64,000 nucleotides of DNA, taken from assembly GCA_025266875.1 (NCBI GenBank), contig JALLLT010000024.1, forward strand, positions 310,001 through 374,000, read 5' to 3'. A program made the translations under genes and the position numbers. Of the stretch, positions 34,762-46,226 are shown one piece after another. This stretch comes from Fennellomyces sp. T-0311. Lineage: Eukaryota; Mucoromycota; Mucoromycetes; Mucorales; Lichtheimiaceae. Numbering within the stretch: position 1 is the stretch's first letter; each line of letters begins with the position of its first letter. The notes under the pieces are model-generated. The model had not been told where the DNA came from and searched no databases. It saw only the letters and a list, made by a program, of their open reading frames with translations.

Positions 34762-36882
34762 ATCGATGAACAGTACGCATGTAACTTCTCTGAATATACT
34801 GGTTATGATTTTCCCACGAAGAGGGATCAAAATAAACACACAAGGATAACCCATAAAAGTTAAACTTAAATAGGCAAGCTTGTATGGAGAATCCTATGTA
34901 AAGTGAAGAATCTATTAATATGGATCCCTAGTGATACGATATATGCTGCCTTGGCAATCCTTCTTCACATATGACCATTTCTATCATACCTTGTAAAGTA
35001 CTTACTTGGATAACCCTACATAAAGAGACTTCGATATAAGTACGCTATATTCTTACGTATATATCATTGTATTAGAATTGCTTGCATACCATCACAGCTA
35101 TGGACATAAAATATATATAATACATAGCAAAAACCCGACAAATATGTATCAGAAAGTATCTTAAATAATTGTAATTTAATTTGTCAGATGAACTATTTTA
35201 GGCTAAGGTTCCATACACGCGATCCATTATACGTACGTGTACTACCGCAGTGAAAACATCAAACATTGGATACCAGAACGCCATACTTTTGTTCTACGTA
35301 TTGGAATAGGTAATTATCCCTCTCATTAATGAAGTATCGTGTTGTTTCAATACATAGTATTGAGATTTTGTAGAGATCTACAGGAGAGCAGCTTCCTACT
35401 TAATACGTATATACCATCCTGTATAAAAACCGGTCAGCCAGGAAACACTAGGTGATACCAAAGTACACACAAAGATGATGACATATGTTCACGAATGTGC
35501 AATAGCACTGTTGTCTGAATCATGTATATCCTAAGCAATCGAGATACGTGCCTACGTAGTACTGCGTTTATCTGTCCATTCAGGAATAAATGCATCCTGG
35601 ATACTTATCTAATTGTGTATTGGGCCCCTTACAGATTTTAAGCCTGCATGTGATAGTATCGGTCGTTAATTGGAAATTTTGTCATCAGTATCATATGGTT
35701 TGTTCTCGATGTACTTCTTGTTTTAAATGAGGCCTCCGATTTTCATATTTTAGTAACATGTTGCACGCCACACCTTTGAAAGCATGGTTTAATTACAAAG
35801 GAAACTGTCATTATGCAGCAAACCATCCGATATTACGTATAAGCGGAACGATCGCGTGCCAGCCATTTCCTATGAGTAACTAGTGCATAAGCATTAAATT
35901 GTACCGTGGTCAATGTATAATAGCGGACTATCGATCACTAACATCAAAGAAAACTTGACATGCGTATGACAATCTCGACAGAGCTGGAATGGCCCAATGT
36001 GTGTTTGATTTTGTCCTGTGAAACCTTTTGCTTCTATCTGATGTATAACAGTGATGCACTTCGTGCTATTTTCTTCACAATATGTAATGGCTGTATCGTA
36101 AAATGAGCTCGTGCCGGACTGCAGGTAACGGCCAACAATGCAAGGTCAGTCAAAAGCCACAGACGAGGCCTGATCCCGGTCTGGCCGAAGAAAGGCCGAG
36201 ATAAATCGGTTCAGGTGCAAAAGATGCACATCTACTGGGCCGGTCCGAACTTGGATATTCACGAGTTAATTACGTATGAGCAATGGACGTACTGCATACC
36301 AGCGAAAGACGCGTGCCTATTTACCACAAAATACTGTGGCAAAAAGTAGTTATATACAGGGTACGATCTTATCCCTGCTTCGATGGATGCACAGTCGTGA
36401 TAGTTCGTTTTGCTTTATATTTTGACCAAGTCTCGATGGAATCACCATGGAAACTGCATCGAACAATTTCAAAGAGACACAAGCCACACAAGGGGTTTCA
36501 ATTGATCCGTGCCATGCTATTGACAGCCAGGGTACCAGCAGATTTTGTATTCGATGTATCTGTCAACGTTACGATAGACATAAATGGGTAAATCAGCTGT
36601 ATATTTACAGCATTGATAACATGTACAGCACGTGCCGAGTAAGTATATTCTACCATTCTCTTCAGTAGAGATAGGGAAAAAGAGTCACATATGGAACAAA
36701 AGTGGCTTGGAAGACAAATAGCTTTGTGTGATGTAAGATTTTTATTATTTAAAAAGATACAAAGATACTTCAAACGAACCGATTGTAGAAAATCTGAAAG
36801 AAAACAGGGTGAGTAAATCAATTCTCGTTTTACAGCGTCACGTTTCCCCCCACAAGATGATGGAAAACTTTTTCAGTAAAGT
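34762..36882. other. 2.1-kb gene-poor AT-rich region
   Basis: No coding sequence is supported. A GC-richer patch at about 36110-36245 has no recognised identity. A 102-codon frame at 36283-36591 has no motif. Confidence 0.45.
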
Positions 36883-37128
36883 TTATAAGGTAGCTAGGGT
36901 TTTTTCCACATCGTCATAACGACTCGAGCCAAATGCCTGGTTCATCATTTCGATTTCCATCACCTTGCGCAATCCCAAATTGAAGAAAAGAAAACTTACC
37001 GATGCGAGAGAAAGTAGTGAAACAAACATAGCGAGACCATATACGCGTTTATATACTCGTTGGAATTTCGGCCCTTGAAAGCGCGAAAAAAACTTTTTTT
37101 TTTGTTCACCGATATTCGGTGGCTTCAT
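36883..37128 (-). CDS. Small single-pass membrane protein
   Basis: 81 residues from the first ATG (MKPPNIGEQKKK). A basic N-terminus (about 1-32, many Lys/Arg and aromatic residues) precedes one TM helix (about 34-53), then 'GLRKVMEIEMMNQ' and a short acidic tail. This layout is common among small mitochondrial inner-membrane or ER proteins. No family is recognised. The frame extends upstream without an ATG. Confidence 0.5.
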   Translation of the reverse strand: MKPPNIGEQKKKFFSRFQGPKFQRVYKRVYGLAMFVSLLSLASVSFLFFNLGLRKVMEIEMMNQAFGSSRYDDVEKTLATL

Positions 37129-37390
37129 TTCAAGGGTCGCGTGGACCAAACAGAAAACGTGATCAAAAAGATTCGGCTCGCAACTTTCTGAACCTACATA
37201 AAGCCACTATGAATAGCTCTTTGATGATGGCATACTGCGCTTAACAAATTTTAGGGACAACCGCTTCGAGACAGTAGCGAAAAAAACCGGCAGTTATGCC
37301 ATCATTCGACAGCTTGAAAGATTCTTATATAAGAAGTGAGGTTTCTTGTCCACTTCTCTCGATATTCTTCAGTCTTATACAGTTACAAGT

Positions 37391-37790
37391 ATGAACAGCA
37401 AAATTATCACATTGATCCTGGCCATGATGGTCGCTGCAGTAATGGCTGGTGGTGACCACTGGGACTATCATCACGGCGGTGACAGCGGCAGCGTGCCAAG
37501 CAGTGGCTCCGGTGGAGGCGAGCAAGCCACAGCCACAGTTACAGTGACCTACACGGAAATCATCACCGAAACTGCCACCGCAACCCCGTATCCCACTTCG
37601 GGCAGTGGCGGTAACAACAATGGCAATGGCAACGACAACAACAACGACAACAATGAGAGCAGTGCAAGGTAAGTAAAATTAGAGTTTCGTGATAAGGATA
37701 GTAAGATTTAAGTCGTCCACAAATAGCCTCACTTCCGGTTCCACAGTGGCGCTCGTTCTAGCGCTCGTGGCAGTCTACGGCCTGGCGTAA
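37391..37790 (+). CDS. Small secreted, probably GPI-anchored protein
   Basis: 113 residues in two exons, 37391-37668 and 37727-37790. A signal peptide (about 1-19, ending AVMAGG) is followed by a Gly/Ser region, a Thr-rich stretch (ATVTVTYTEIITETATA) typical of O-mannosylated wall proteins, and an Asn/Gly linker. Exon 2 encodes a Ser/Gly site and a C-terminal hydrophobic segment (TVALVLALVAVYGLA), which fits a GPI signal. TTATATAAG at 37325-37333 is a likely TATA box. Role unknown, probably cell surface. Confidence 0.78.
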
Positions 37791-38055
37791 ACACAGCATT
37801 GCGTACTGCTTGTAGAATTAGTCTTACTACTACACAACCATGTTATAATTATCCCAGAGTACTATTATGCATTAATAAAGATTATCTTGGAATGACAAGG
37901 CCATCGGGTGTTATCGAGAAAAAGGGCACAGACAGTCATACGTAATGGCCCAGCTGAGCCCCGGTGTGATGCTACACACACAGTGTTTGCAATCAAAACG
38001 AACGAAATCGCAAAGTAAACTGATTCCTTTCTTTTCGCTAAAAACATTTTCTCAG

Positions 38056-38406
38056 ATGGAACATGGAAGTCAGGGTCAGTACGCGGCGCCGCCACCACCC
38101 GCATATCAGCCGCCCCAGACGTACCCGCCACCGTCAGAACCAATACCAGACGTACCGCCACAGCAGCCTGGAGCCACATATTACACACCTCCACCGCAAC
38201 ATCCCCCAGGCTATCAAAGTGGTCTTCCGAATGTTCCGAATCAACCATACCGCAATCGCATTGCGTCATTTTACGCTCCACCGGACAACAGATCCCTGGC
38301 GGTAAAACGCCGATTGTTCTCGTTCATTTGCTGCTGCATCATGATTGCCCTCATTGTGGGATTGGCAGCAGGTCTGACTCGTAGGAGTTATGGATGCAAT
38401 TGGTAA
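38056..38406 (+). CDS. Pro/Tyr-rich tail-anchored membrane protein
   Basis: 116 residues. The N-terminal two-thirds is Pro, Tyr and Gln-rich with a PPAY motif (PPxY type, bound by WW domains of Rsp5-class ubiquitin ligases). The C-terminus has basic residues, then a Cys cluster (CCC) and a TM helix (about 88-107), leaving seven residues outside. The Cys cluster may be palmitoylated. A ligase-adaptor role is inference. Upstream in-frame codons exist to 37945, but this Met directly starts the Gly/Gln/Pro region. Confidence 0.6.
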   Translation: MEHGSQGQYAAPPPPAYQPPQTYPPPSEPIPDVPPQQPGATYYTPPPQHPPGYQSGLPNVPNQPYRNRIASFYAPPDNRSLAVKRRLFSFICCCIMIALIVGLAAGLTRRSYGCNW

Positions 38407-39542
38407 TACTAGTTTCGCGTTATGCATGCTCGGAAACTGATTACATGGCATCCTGCATAAATATAGCAACTACGACTATCAATGCCGCAATCAATTTGGT
38501 AAAAAATATTCCACGTTAACAAGAAAGCAGTTGTCTAACATACACGTTGCTAGGTCCTCGTTCCTACTGCCACAACTGCCGATGTGTGCGTTAATGTGAA
38601 TAGCCCTTGTGATAATAAACGTTTGCTCCTAGATAAAGGGGCCTAGTGCAGTATCTTGTCTTTGTAGTGGCATGAGTCAGTGGGAAAAGTAATGAACAAA
38701 AAAGAGAAAGAAAGTATGGGGTGCTCCCTAATCGTACATGATTCTTCCCCTCATCCGAGGAGAATCTGCAAAGGGAACAAGTGGATAAGTTTTTCTCCGT
38801 TTTGCATAGACCGATGTATGAATTTCATCATAATTATGCAAGTATTACACTAGTCGAGTTGTACAAGCCCTGGAATGAACGCAACATAGCCAAGAAACAT
38901 GATCCAGTCAGTATGGAGTCACTGACAGGTAACAATGACGCGATGAGCAAGGAGATGTGTCACTGGGTGCACACAGACACACCGTCAACTGAAGAAGATA
39001 CAAGAAATACACCACAGACATTACAGAGCTCCCTTTCGATCAACAAGAAGCTCTTGAGTTTCTTTTCTTAGCTTCATCACCGATATTAGAGAGAGAATGA
39101 GAGAAAACCCTGCATCCCATATATTATTATCTGCATCATGCAGGAAATTTCTAGGGCAAAGGATAAAGGCAGTGCACATCGTCGTTCTTTCCTCTTTGCT
39201 TCTGCGATCTCTTACGCATATCCCCTTTTGTTCATTAATACCGCCGCATACATACACTGCCGATGTATATGCGTTGTTAGAGGGCCATGAGTCTGTTTTT
39301 TCGTTATCGTGTCACGCGTCCGTGGTAGATGTTTAGGGACAAGTAGGAGGAGACTAATACTTTTCACATATATCCGGCAGATCGATGACCCTGCAGTAGT
39401 GCGCGCTTTTCATAATTTTTTTTTGCGATGCCCTCCTTTTCCCATCACATATATAAAAGACGGTTCGTTCCCACAGTTTCTATTGTTCTTCACTGCAATA
39501 CAAAACAGTACTTTAAACACATACCCACATATACACATCACA
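38407..39542. other. Intergenic with promoter of the next gene
   Basis: A frame at 38781-39071 begins with GTG and is not supported. ACATATATAAAAGA near 39447-39460 is a good TATA box for the gene at 39543, and a C/A-rich leader follows. Confidence 0.45.
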
Positions 39543-39830
39543 ATGAAATTCTTTCTCCCTACTACTACTGCTCGCGTCGCTGCCACTGCAGATGATGAGT
39601 TCCTCTTCGATAAGCCAAGACGCAACAGCCTCGAGTGGCTTACCAACGTGATGACGCCGAGACGGCGACGATCCTCGTCCTCTTCACAAGATAGTACGCT
39701 CTCAAGCGCGTCATCGATCTCCTCTGCGTCATCGTTCATGTCGCCCAAGTCAAAGGAGTTCGAGTCTTTGATTGTGGAGCACCCTACACGCACCGTACGA
39801 CTCAGTATCACACCCGGCTATGCGGTCTAA
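39543..39830 (+). CDS. Small Ser-rich basic protein
   Basis: 95 residues, single exon. It has a short N-terminus (MKFFLPTTTARVAA), an RRNS basophilic-kinase-type site, the segment LEWLTNVMTPRRRR, a long Ser/Ala run, and a compact C-terminus (VEHPTRTVRLSITPGYAV). No known domain. A clear TATA box 90 nt upstream and an A-rich Kozak-like context (CACAATGAA) support expression. Possibly a regulatory phosphoprotein, which is inference. Confidence 0.6.
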   Translation: MKFFLPTTTARVAATADDEFLFDKPRRNSLEWLTNVMTPRRRRSSSSSQDSTLSSASSISSASSFMSPKSKEFESLIVEHPTRTVRLSITPGYAV

Positions 39831-40228
39831 TTTCAAAAAACATACAGTCTTGATTTCTGTACATATCTATCTTTCCATCGCAACTGGGCTAATGTACATA
39901 ACTCTATTATACACTAAATAAACTTCACGATATATTTAATAAGAAATTGCTGCTTCATGTATTACGCGCCGCATCTCTCCTTCAAGTTGTAAGAAAAAGA
40001 AGGGGTGCGGCGTATATACGCTCTTTCTCCTCCCTTGGCAACTCCCACTGATAAGTCTCTATTTGCCTCCTGCCCCGGACATTTATAGCGGCAACTTATT
40101 GGGTTATGCGATGAAATGCGTGCAGTGCCATAAACTTTATTAAATACAAGATGGTTGGGTTGAGAGAAAAGGATAACGAAGGGAAAAGAACAAATGGGGG
40201 AACGCTTTTATGTCGTCACGAAACATGC

Positions 40229-41865
40229 TTAGACACCGAGAAGGAATCGTCTTGGGTCTTCAACCATCTCCTTGACGCGAACCAAGAAAGTAACAGCCTC
40301 ACGACCGTCGACAAGTCGGTGATCGTAGGTGAGCGCAATGTACATCATGGGGCGGATTTCAACCTAAAAAATACACACATGAGTTCTTCATCCCAATTGC
40401 CTTTCCCTTCTAAATTCCATACCTTGCCGTTGACAGCAATGGGTCTTTCCTTGATACCGTGCATACCCAAAATGGCGGTCTGGGGCAAGTTGATGATGGG
40501 AGTGCCCATCAACGAGCCGAAAATGCCACCGTTGGAGATGGTGAATGTACCGCCAGCCATATCTTCAATGGTGATCTTGTTGTCGCGGGCCTGTTATTGA
40601 AATTTTAGCAACCGTACCCATAGCAACAATTAAACTTTTTACCTTCTGGCCAAGAGCGGCGATGTTCTTTTCAATGTCAATGAAGTTCATATCCTCGACG
40701 TTGCGAAGGACGGGGGTAACAAGACCCTTGGGAGTGGAGACAGCAATGCTCATATCGATGTAGTCGTGGTAGACGATCTCGTTGCCATCAATGGAAGCGT
40801 TGACAGCAGGAAGCTCTTCAAGGGCGACAGCAGAAGCCTTGGCGAAAGCTGACATGAAACCAAACTTAACACCGTGCTTCTTGACAACAGCATCCTTGTA
40901 TTCGGCGCGGAGAGCCATCAAGTTGGTCATATCGATTTCATTGAAGGTGGTCAAAGCAGCAGCGGTGTCCTGCGACTGCTTCAAGCGCTCAGCAATGCGC
41001 ATACGCATGCGGTTCATCTTGACGCGGTTTTCGGTGCGGTTACCAAAGACCTTCTTGCCTTCGTCAGCAGCAGGAGCAGGCGACGAGGCAGGAGTAGGGG
41101 GGGCAGCGGCGGCGGCGGGAGCGGGAGCGGCGGGCTTGGGGGTTTCAGCAGGCTTGGGAGCTTCTTCAGCAGGCTTGGGAGCTTCCTCAGCAGCAGGCTT
41201 CTCTTCCTTCTTGGGAGGGGGAGCTGAGCCTTCCTTGGGAGCATCACCCAATTCCAGCTTGAAGAAGTCAGCGCCGACAAGAACGTTGTCCTCTTCCTGT
41301 GCATAGACCTCGACGATGGTGCCGGATGCTGGGGAGTTGACTGTGACGTCGACCTTGTCGGTCTCGATGGTAGCGACCTCCTCATCCTGTTGCACGAACT
41401 CGCCGACCTCTATATCCGTATTTGTTAAATACCGTTTGTCACACACATTCACCGCATAAAAAAAACTCACGCTTGACCCACTGCTTCAGAGTGCCTTCAG
41501 AGATGGACTCAGCCATCTGCGGAACCTTGACAACCTTGTCAGCTAGCGAAAGAGGTAAGCAACGGTGGGAAGGAGGAAGTAAGACGCGTCTTCCACTTAC
41601 CATAGTATCTGACTTGGGTTCGGGAAGTGTTGTTGGTCAGGGGAGAATGGCTACATTGGAAAAATTTGTGTAAGCACACACGCGGCTTGAATAAACACGC
41701 CAGAATTATTTACCTCAGGCGATCCGAGCGAATGTACATTGCGGTGGGCACCTGGACGTGCAGGTTTCTTGTCTGATGAACAAACGACGAGGGGCGGGAA
41801 ACCACGCGGCGGGCGGTGGCAGAGAGCGTGCGCATAGCGGCGGGAGCAATACGGGTAGACTGCAT
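40229..41865 (-). CDS. KGD2: Dihydrolipoyllysine succinyltransferase, E2 of 2-oxoglutarate dehydrogenase
   Basis: Predicted 447 residues. Minus-strand exons: 41865-41714, 41650-41601, 41542-41471, 41409-40643, 40590-40423, 40363-40229. The basic N-terminus (about 1-60) is a mitochondrial presequence. The lipoyl domain follows ([13 protein letters not shown]) with lipoylated K110 in IETDKVDV. A long Ala/Pro/Lys linker lacks a clear E3-binding domain, as usual for eukaryotic KGD2. The catalytic acyltransferase domain carries H418 and D422 in [10 protein letters not shown]. It transfers succinyl to CoA in the TCA cycle. Its 5' end is 507 bp from the 3' end of the methyltransferase on the same strand. 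Confidence 0.96.
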
Positions 41866-42371
41866 AATGAGTATGTTGATTGTAAAGAGAAGGGGAGATG
41901 CTAATTAGACCGGTTGACGTCCAGCTCTAACTTAAAAGAAGAGAAGAAGAGAGGATTGTTGAAAACGTGTTTCGTAACAAAAGAGCCGGGGTTTGTGGTC
42001 GGTTGATTGTTTTTACCACCAGCAAACCTGGAAAACTGCGGAATTCCAACATGTTTTTTAGCAAAATATCCGGCAATGCCCGTCGCCGCCCTGTGAAAAA
42101 TGATGGAGGCAACGCATCTGAAATGAAAACTGTGCCTAGGTCATGCCCTAGATCATCTGCAGAGCCGCACGCCATGACCTGTCTGCCCCGATCAACCGTT
42201 GTCGTCCTCTTTCTCCCGGCCCAACTTTTGAGAAATACTCCTTTTATTGCCAAAGACCGCCGCACTTCATTTGCAGTGGAATGAGGCTCAAAAACTTTAT
42301 CCAGGGATTTCGGGTATTCCGGAAATGTGTCCCGATACCACCCGGCCAACAACCCCACACTTTGCTCCTTG
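41866..42371. other. Intergenic, KGD2 upstream region
   Basis: About 500 bp with open frames on both strands that look like chance or remnants. No gene is supported. A frame continuing the methyltransferase beyond its TGA has no conserved features. Confidence 0.4.
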
Positions 42372-43509
42372 TCAAATATGCGCTTCTTCTTTTTCTTTTT
42401 TGCGCGCGCTGACGATCACCGGTACCACCCAGCCCTTGCGCGCCAAAAGTCCAAACAACGAGGCACTGCTTAGCATGAACACTCGATTGCCCCATGGTGG
42501 CAGGATGTCCCACAACGCCGCCTGAGCGTACTGACGTCGAATGAATCGGCTCAGTCCTCCAAACACGCGATCGGCCGGCACCGCATTGACCGCCACCTGC
42601 GCGTATCCCATGGCGACCAGTTGATCACGATACGCGTCGGCCGTTACCATGTTACTCTCCGGGATACCAAGCACATAGCGACCCATCAGCACCGCCAACC
42701 ACTTGTACTGAAGTAGCTTTGGATCGATCGTGAGGTCGTACAAGCCCAGCGTGCCGCCCGGGACAAGTTGGGATTGTGCGGTTTGCAAGAACTTCCATCG
42801 AGTGTCATAGTGATACGCCGAGTCAATCGATACAATATGGTCGAATGCGGCGTCAAACAGGTTATCATCGGTAGCCGATCCACAAATAAGCTTGACACGA
42901 TTCTGGCAGGGCAATGACGCAAGTCTTGTTTGTGACACAAGCCATTGGCTCTTTTCATTGGTGAGACCCTATTTACTGTGATCAACCAAAAATGCCCTGT
43001 TTATCCCTTCCTTTGATTGTCCTACCGTCACGTTGCAGTCATATCGATCTATCGCTTTCCATCAGTTCTGTGAGAAATCTTTAATTTTTGTTTGTTTGTT
43101 ACCAGCAAGCATGAAACATGAGTCTCCACACCCATAGCCCACGTCTGTGGTTTCATTTTTTGAGAGAGCGTCTAAATGAGAGTGGGGAAGGCTTACCTAA
43201 TACGTGCGTCGACCGTTTCAGTCGCATTTGTTCAAGAACCGCTACTACAAGCCGCTCGCACGCATCCGAGAAGTGAATCGTATCGTCGCTCCATAACCCC
43301 ATATTAAACCACAGCGTCTTGGGTGGAATCTCGAGATTAAATGTGACATGCCGGAGATTGTACATCTGGCCCTGCGAGAACCCCACTAACAATGTCCAAG
43401 CGAGCCCAATGGCATGGAAGTAAAGGCTAATGTCGTGCACAATGCCCGTTGTCCCCAACTGTATGACGGGTAAAAGTGCAACATAGACAAGCACGGTGGT
43501 TAGCCCCAT
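42372..43509 (-). CDS. Membrane-anchored SAM-dependent methyltransferase
   Basis: Predicted 324 residues in exons 43509-43197, 43144-43103, 43048-43026, 42968-42372. N-terminal hydrophobic segments (about 3-50) are followed by a class I methyltransferase fold: motif I DVGYGCGD, 'YDCNVTGLTNEKSQ' (motif II region), and acidic IVSIDSAYHY. The C-terminal half has VPGGTLGLYDL and ends with a hydrophobic segment and a KKEKEE tail. The arrangement recalls sterol/lipid methyltransferases at membranes; the substrate is unknown. The acceptor of exon 3 was chosen to give ADRYDC; an alternative 8 nt upstream (C-G start) would also keep frame. The start could be upstream, as the frame stays open with no ATG. 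Confidence 0.82.
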
Positions 43510-44513
43510 TTGCTTGGCAATAACAAAGTCGTTAAGGTGCCCAAAGTTGAGTTTAATTATCGACAAAGTTGATCAACGATTTTCAATGACAAATTCTGTA
43601 TGGAACACACCTACATACCTACATAGTAGAGTCGCAAGCGCGTGGCAACTACTTTGCCATCCGTCGATTTGTAGGATGATTCACTTTTACTATCGTCGTC
43701 AACATATCAACCACCTAATAAATAATGGATATCCCCTTCCACTTACTGTTACTAAAAAGCCTATATTACATACAAATGCGCTTCTGCATATAAGCCAAGC
43801 TTCTCCTACGACTGATGTATGATGATATAACCATCATTGCACATGCACATATGATAGACTTGTTGGCATAGCTACGCCAGTTACTACCAATGCATGAAAT
43901 CAGTGGGGAGTGATGCAGGTGCAGTAACAATGGATCGCACTGTTGTTGTACGCAGCTCCACGATGAGGATACCCATTCAATGAATCAGCGTACCTCTTTT
44001 AGGACACTGTACCTATTTAACTATTTATTTCAAAAAATGGTACGATTAGCGCAACAAAATGATCGCATGACCGTGGTAAACATTCCGTTTGTGCGAAACT
44101 CCCACCCGGGAATAGTTGTCTATCACTTAATAGTTTCTGAGAAATACGCATGTAATATGTACATACGTAATAAGTAAAGACGACACAATCGGTAGTATTA
44201 CTACTGATAGGTAAAGCTAACATACGTACGTAACACATACATTACCGAGTTACCTAAAACTCCATCATCAAAAGCTTAAGTCACCAATGTTTTCTTTATT
44301 TGTACAATAGAGGGCTGCCTTTTTTAACATAATTCCCCTTGCATAGTACTGCCATGCTTAATTTTCTTTACATTTATATACAAATCGCGGTAAGGTAGGT
44401 AGACAATATAACGCGTAGAAGGGAAGGTCAAACAAAAAAACGTTTACAAAATAGGTGATGACTTTTTAAACCATCGGGAATATTCTGTGATTATTTACGC
44501 TCATCAAATAATA
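43510..44513. other. Intergenic, AT-rich
   Basis: 1 kb without supported features up to the Harbinger-type element. Confidence 0.45.
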
Positions 44514-45048
44514 GGGGGTTTCAAACTCGATTTGCTAGTTAGAAATTTTGCTAGATAGCCCCGCTCCAACTAGCAAATCCTATCTAGCTTCTCTGGAGAT
44601 GCAAGCGCGGAAGGATCTCTTATTCATACGGACTATTTTCTTGAACTCCTTGGTAGGCCAACGAAAGAAAAAGGTTCTGTTCTCTGTGAGTTTGGGAATG
44701 CGTGTGGATGGATTCAAGTAACGATACGCGTGAATCCCGGACATAATTCTACAAGGATCACGAATGCGCTCCCTTTCCTCAATCTGTTCCTTTGAACCGA
44801 TTTCCATAGTATGTTCACGCGCCATGGAGAATTTAATTGCATCTTCCACTTGTAATAGTGTTCGCTTGCGTTCTGAAAGCTTTGGCATGATGATTTTATA
44901 AAATGTAGTTAAAAAGTAAAAATGTGCTAGATGAGTGGGGTTGCAAGTTGTTCCAGCTAGCACCTCCAGAGAAGCTAGATAGGATTTGCTAGTTGGAGCG
45001 GGGCTATCTAGCAAAATTTCTAACTAGCAAATCGAGTTTGAAACCCCC
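44514..45048. mobile_element. 535-bp nonautonomous PIF/Harbinger-type element with 85-bp inverted ends
   Basis: Inverted ends 44514-44598 and 44964-45048 are identical over 85 bp and begin GGGGGTTTCAAACTCG. TAATA flanks both sides (44509-44513, 45049-45053). The interior encodes a transposase N-terminal fragment related to that at 52985. The perfect ends suggest a recent insertion. It splits the HET-like frame at 45054-45341. Confidence 0.9.
44580..44888 (-). pseudogene. Truncated Harbinger transposase N-terminus
   Basis: A 102-codon frame from MPKLSERKRTLLQ with EERERIR and 'LNPSTRIPKLTENRTFFF', ending RMNKRSFR then entering the element's left inverted repeat. The middle matches the transposase reading at 52985-53150 (LNPSRVVPKLTENKRFFF). 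The catalytic domain is missing by internal deletion. Confidence 0.75.
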
Positions 45049-45053
45049 TAATA

Positions 45054-45341
45054 TGTATTTCTTCCGACGAATAGCATTTGTATTGACATCATCAGCTCTT
45101 CAAGCGTCCAGCTGCGCCGCCACCAAAAGGACGATCGTACTCGAGAAAGTACTGCTTTTTCAAGTCTAGTTCTTTCTCTCCACCAAATTTTATGAGTGAG
45201 TTGCTTAAATCCTTCTACGTCGAGTTCTGGGACAAATGCGGTAGTGTAGCGTACAATGCTGTAAATATGGTGCCTTCGCATAATTTCGCGGTCCTTCTGA
45301 GCTTTATCCAAATGGTGGATGCATATTCTGTCGTACCACAT
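45054..45341 (-). pseudogene. HET-domain-like gene fragment, interrupted by a transposon
   Basis: The ATG frame MWYDRICIHHLDKAQKD...MRRHHIYS matches the 'WiDaiCInQ.d..E+..qv..M..IY' block of HET (heterokaryon incompatibility) domains. FWWRRSWTLEELMMS matches the following 'R.WTlQE...' block. The frame ends at the edge of the 535-bp element; removing the element and one TAATA copy would extend it about 14 codons into 44460-44508. The N-terminal part of the domain ('Y.aLSYvWG') is not seen; a TTTCTCAG acceptor right before the ATG suggests a lost or unseen upstream exon. In other fungi HET proteins trigger allorecognition; a role here is unproven. Confidence 0.65.
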
Positions 45342-46226
45342 CTGAGAAACTTATGCTACTGCGTACGGCTGCATATTTATAGTGATCTTCTCAAAAGCTT
45401 ATTCCATGAACGCGGCATGTACATAATTAACTACGAGGGAACCTTTGGCTAAGCATATACAAAGCCATACATATACATACGAGGTAAGTAATATGTACAT
45501 TGTATTGCTAGACAATGTAATTGAGGGAAAATATTGTATTGTAATTGTGCCCCGGAATCAAGGCTTTGTATGTTCTGTTATCGCAGCAGCACTGTCACAT
45601 ACTAAACACTACGCTCATTGTAATACATACTTATCTTTTGAATATGCAGCCTAGTTATATATATCTTCAATTTCATTGATTAGGCAGGTATTGTTTTATT
45701 TAGTCGAGGCCGTAGGCCGAAGACTTACTCACATTATTCGAGTAAGGTGGATTCATAGGTTGTCCACCTTCCCACCCACAACTTCTTCTCACTCTCTCTC
45801 GCTTTGATGATGTAGTTCATAAATTATTGTATAACTTATTTTATTTGCTCTCGAATAAAAATGGGAAGATGATAACACAATCCATAGATCTACCCCTCGA
45901 TGAATAATGCCAAGTACACGATTCTGCCGCAACCACCATATGCTGTAATTAACTCACTTCATATGGTTTTCATTTGCAAAAAGCCAAGAGAACAAGTAAA
46001 ATATATAGTTTATCGCTGGTATCAACAAAATGTATATAAAATATATAGTTGCACATGTTTATGATTGGAACAACAATAGAGCCCACGAGGAAAAAGAAAT
46101 CACAAAGTTGAAACACGGAGGATGCGTTTCTGCAACGGATCCTTAAAGAAAAACAATCCAGATATACAAAGAAAAAGAGAAACAAGAAAGGGACTGTGTA
46201 CAGAAACCTTCGACAAGATAAATACT
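45342..46226. other. Intergenic, AT-rich
   Basis: No coding sequence is supported. The protease gene's 3' flank occupies the right end. Confidence 0.45.

Noticed and set aside
38781..39071. 96-codon plus frame
   Set aside because: It begins with GTG, the first ATG is internal, no domain or promoter match.
40782..41306. 174-codon plus-strand Ala/Gly-rich frame
   Set aside because: Antisense shadow of the KGD2 linker and lipoyl region.
41927..42358. 143-codon minus frame after the methyltransferase stop
   Set aside because: Composition and lack of motifs suggest chance; the methyltransferase already has a complete C-terminus.
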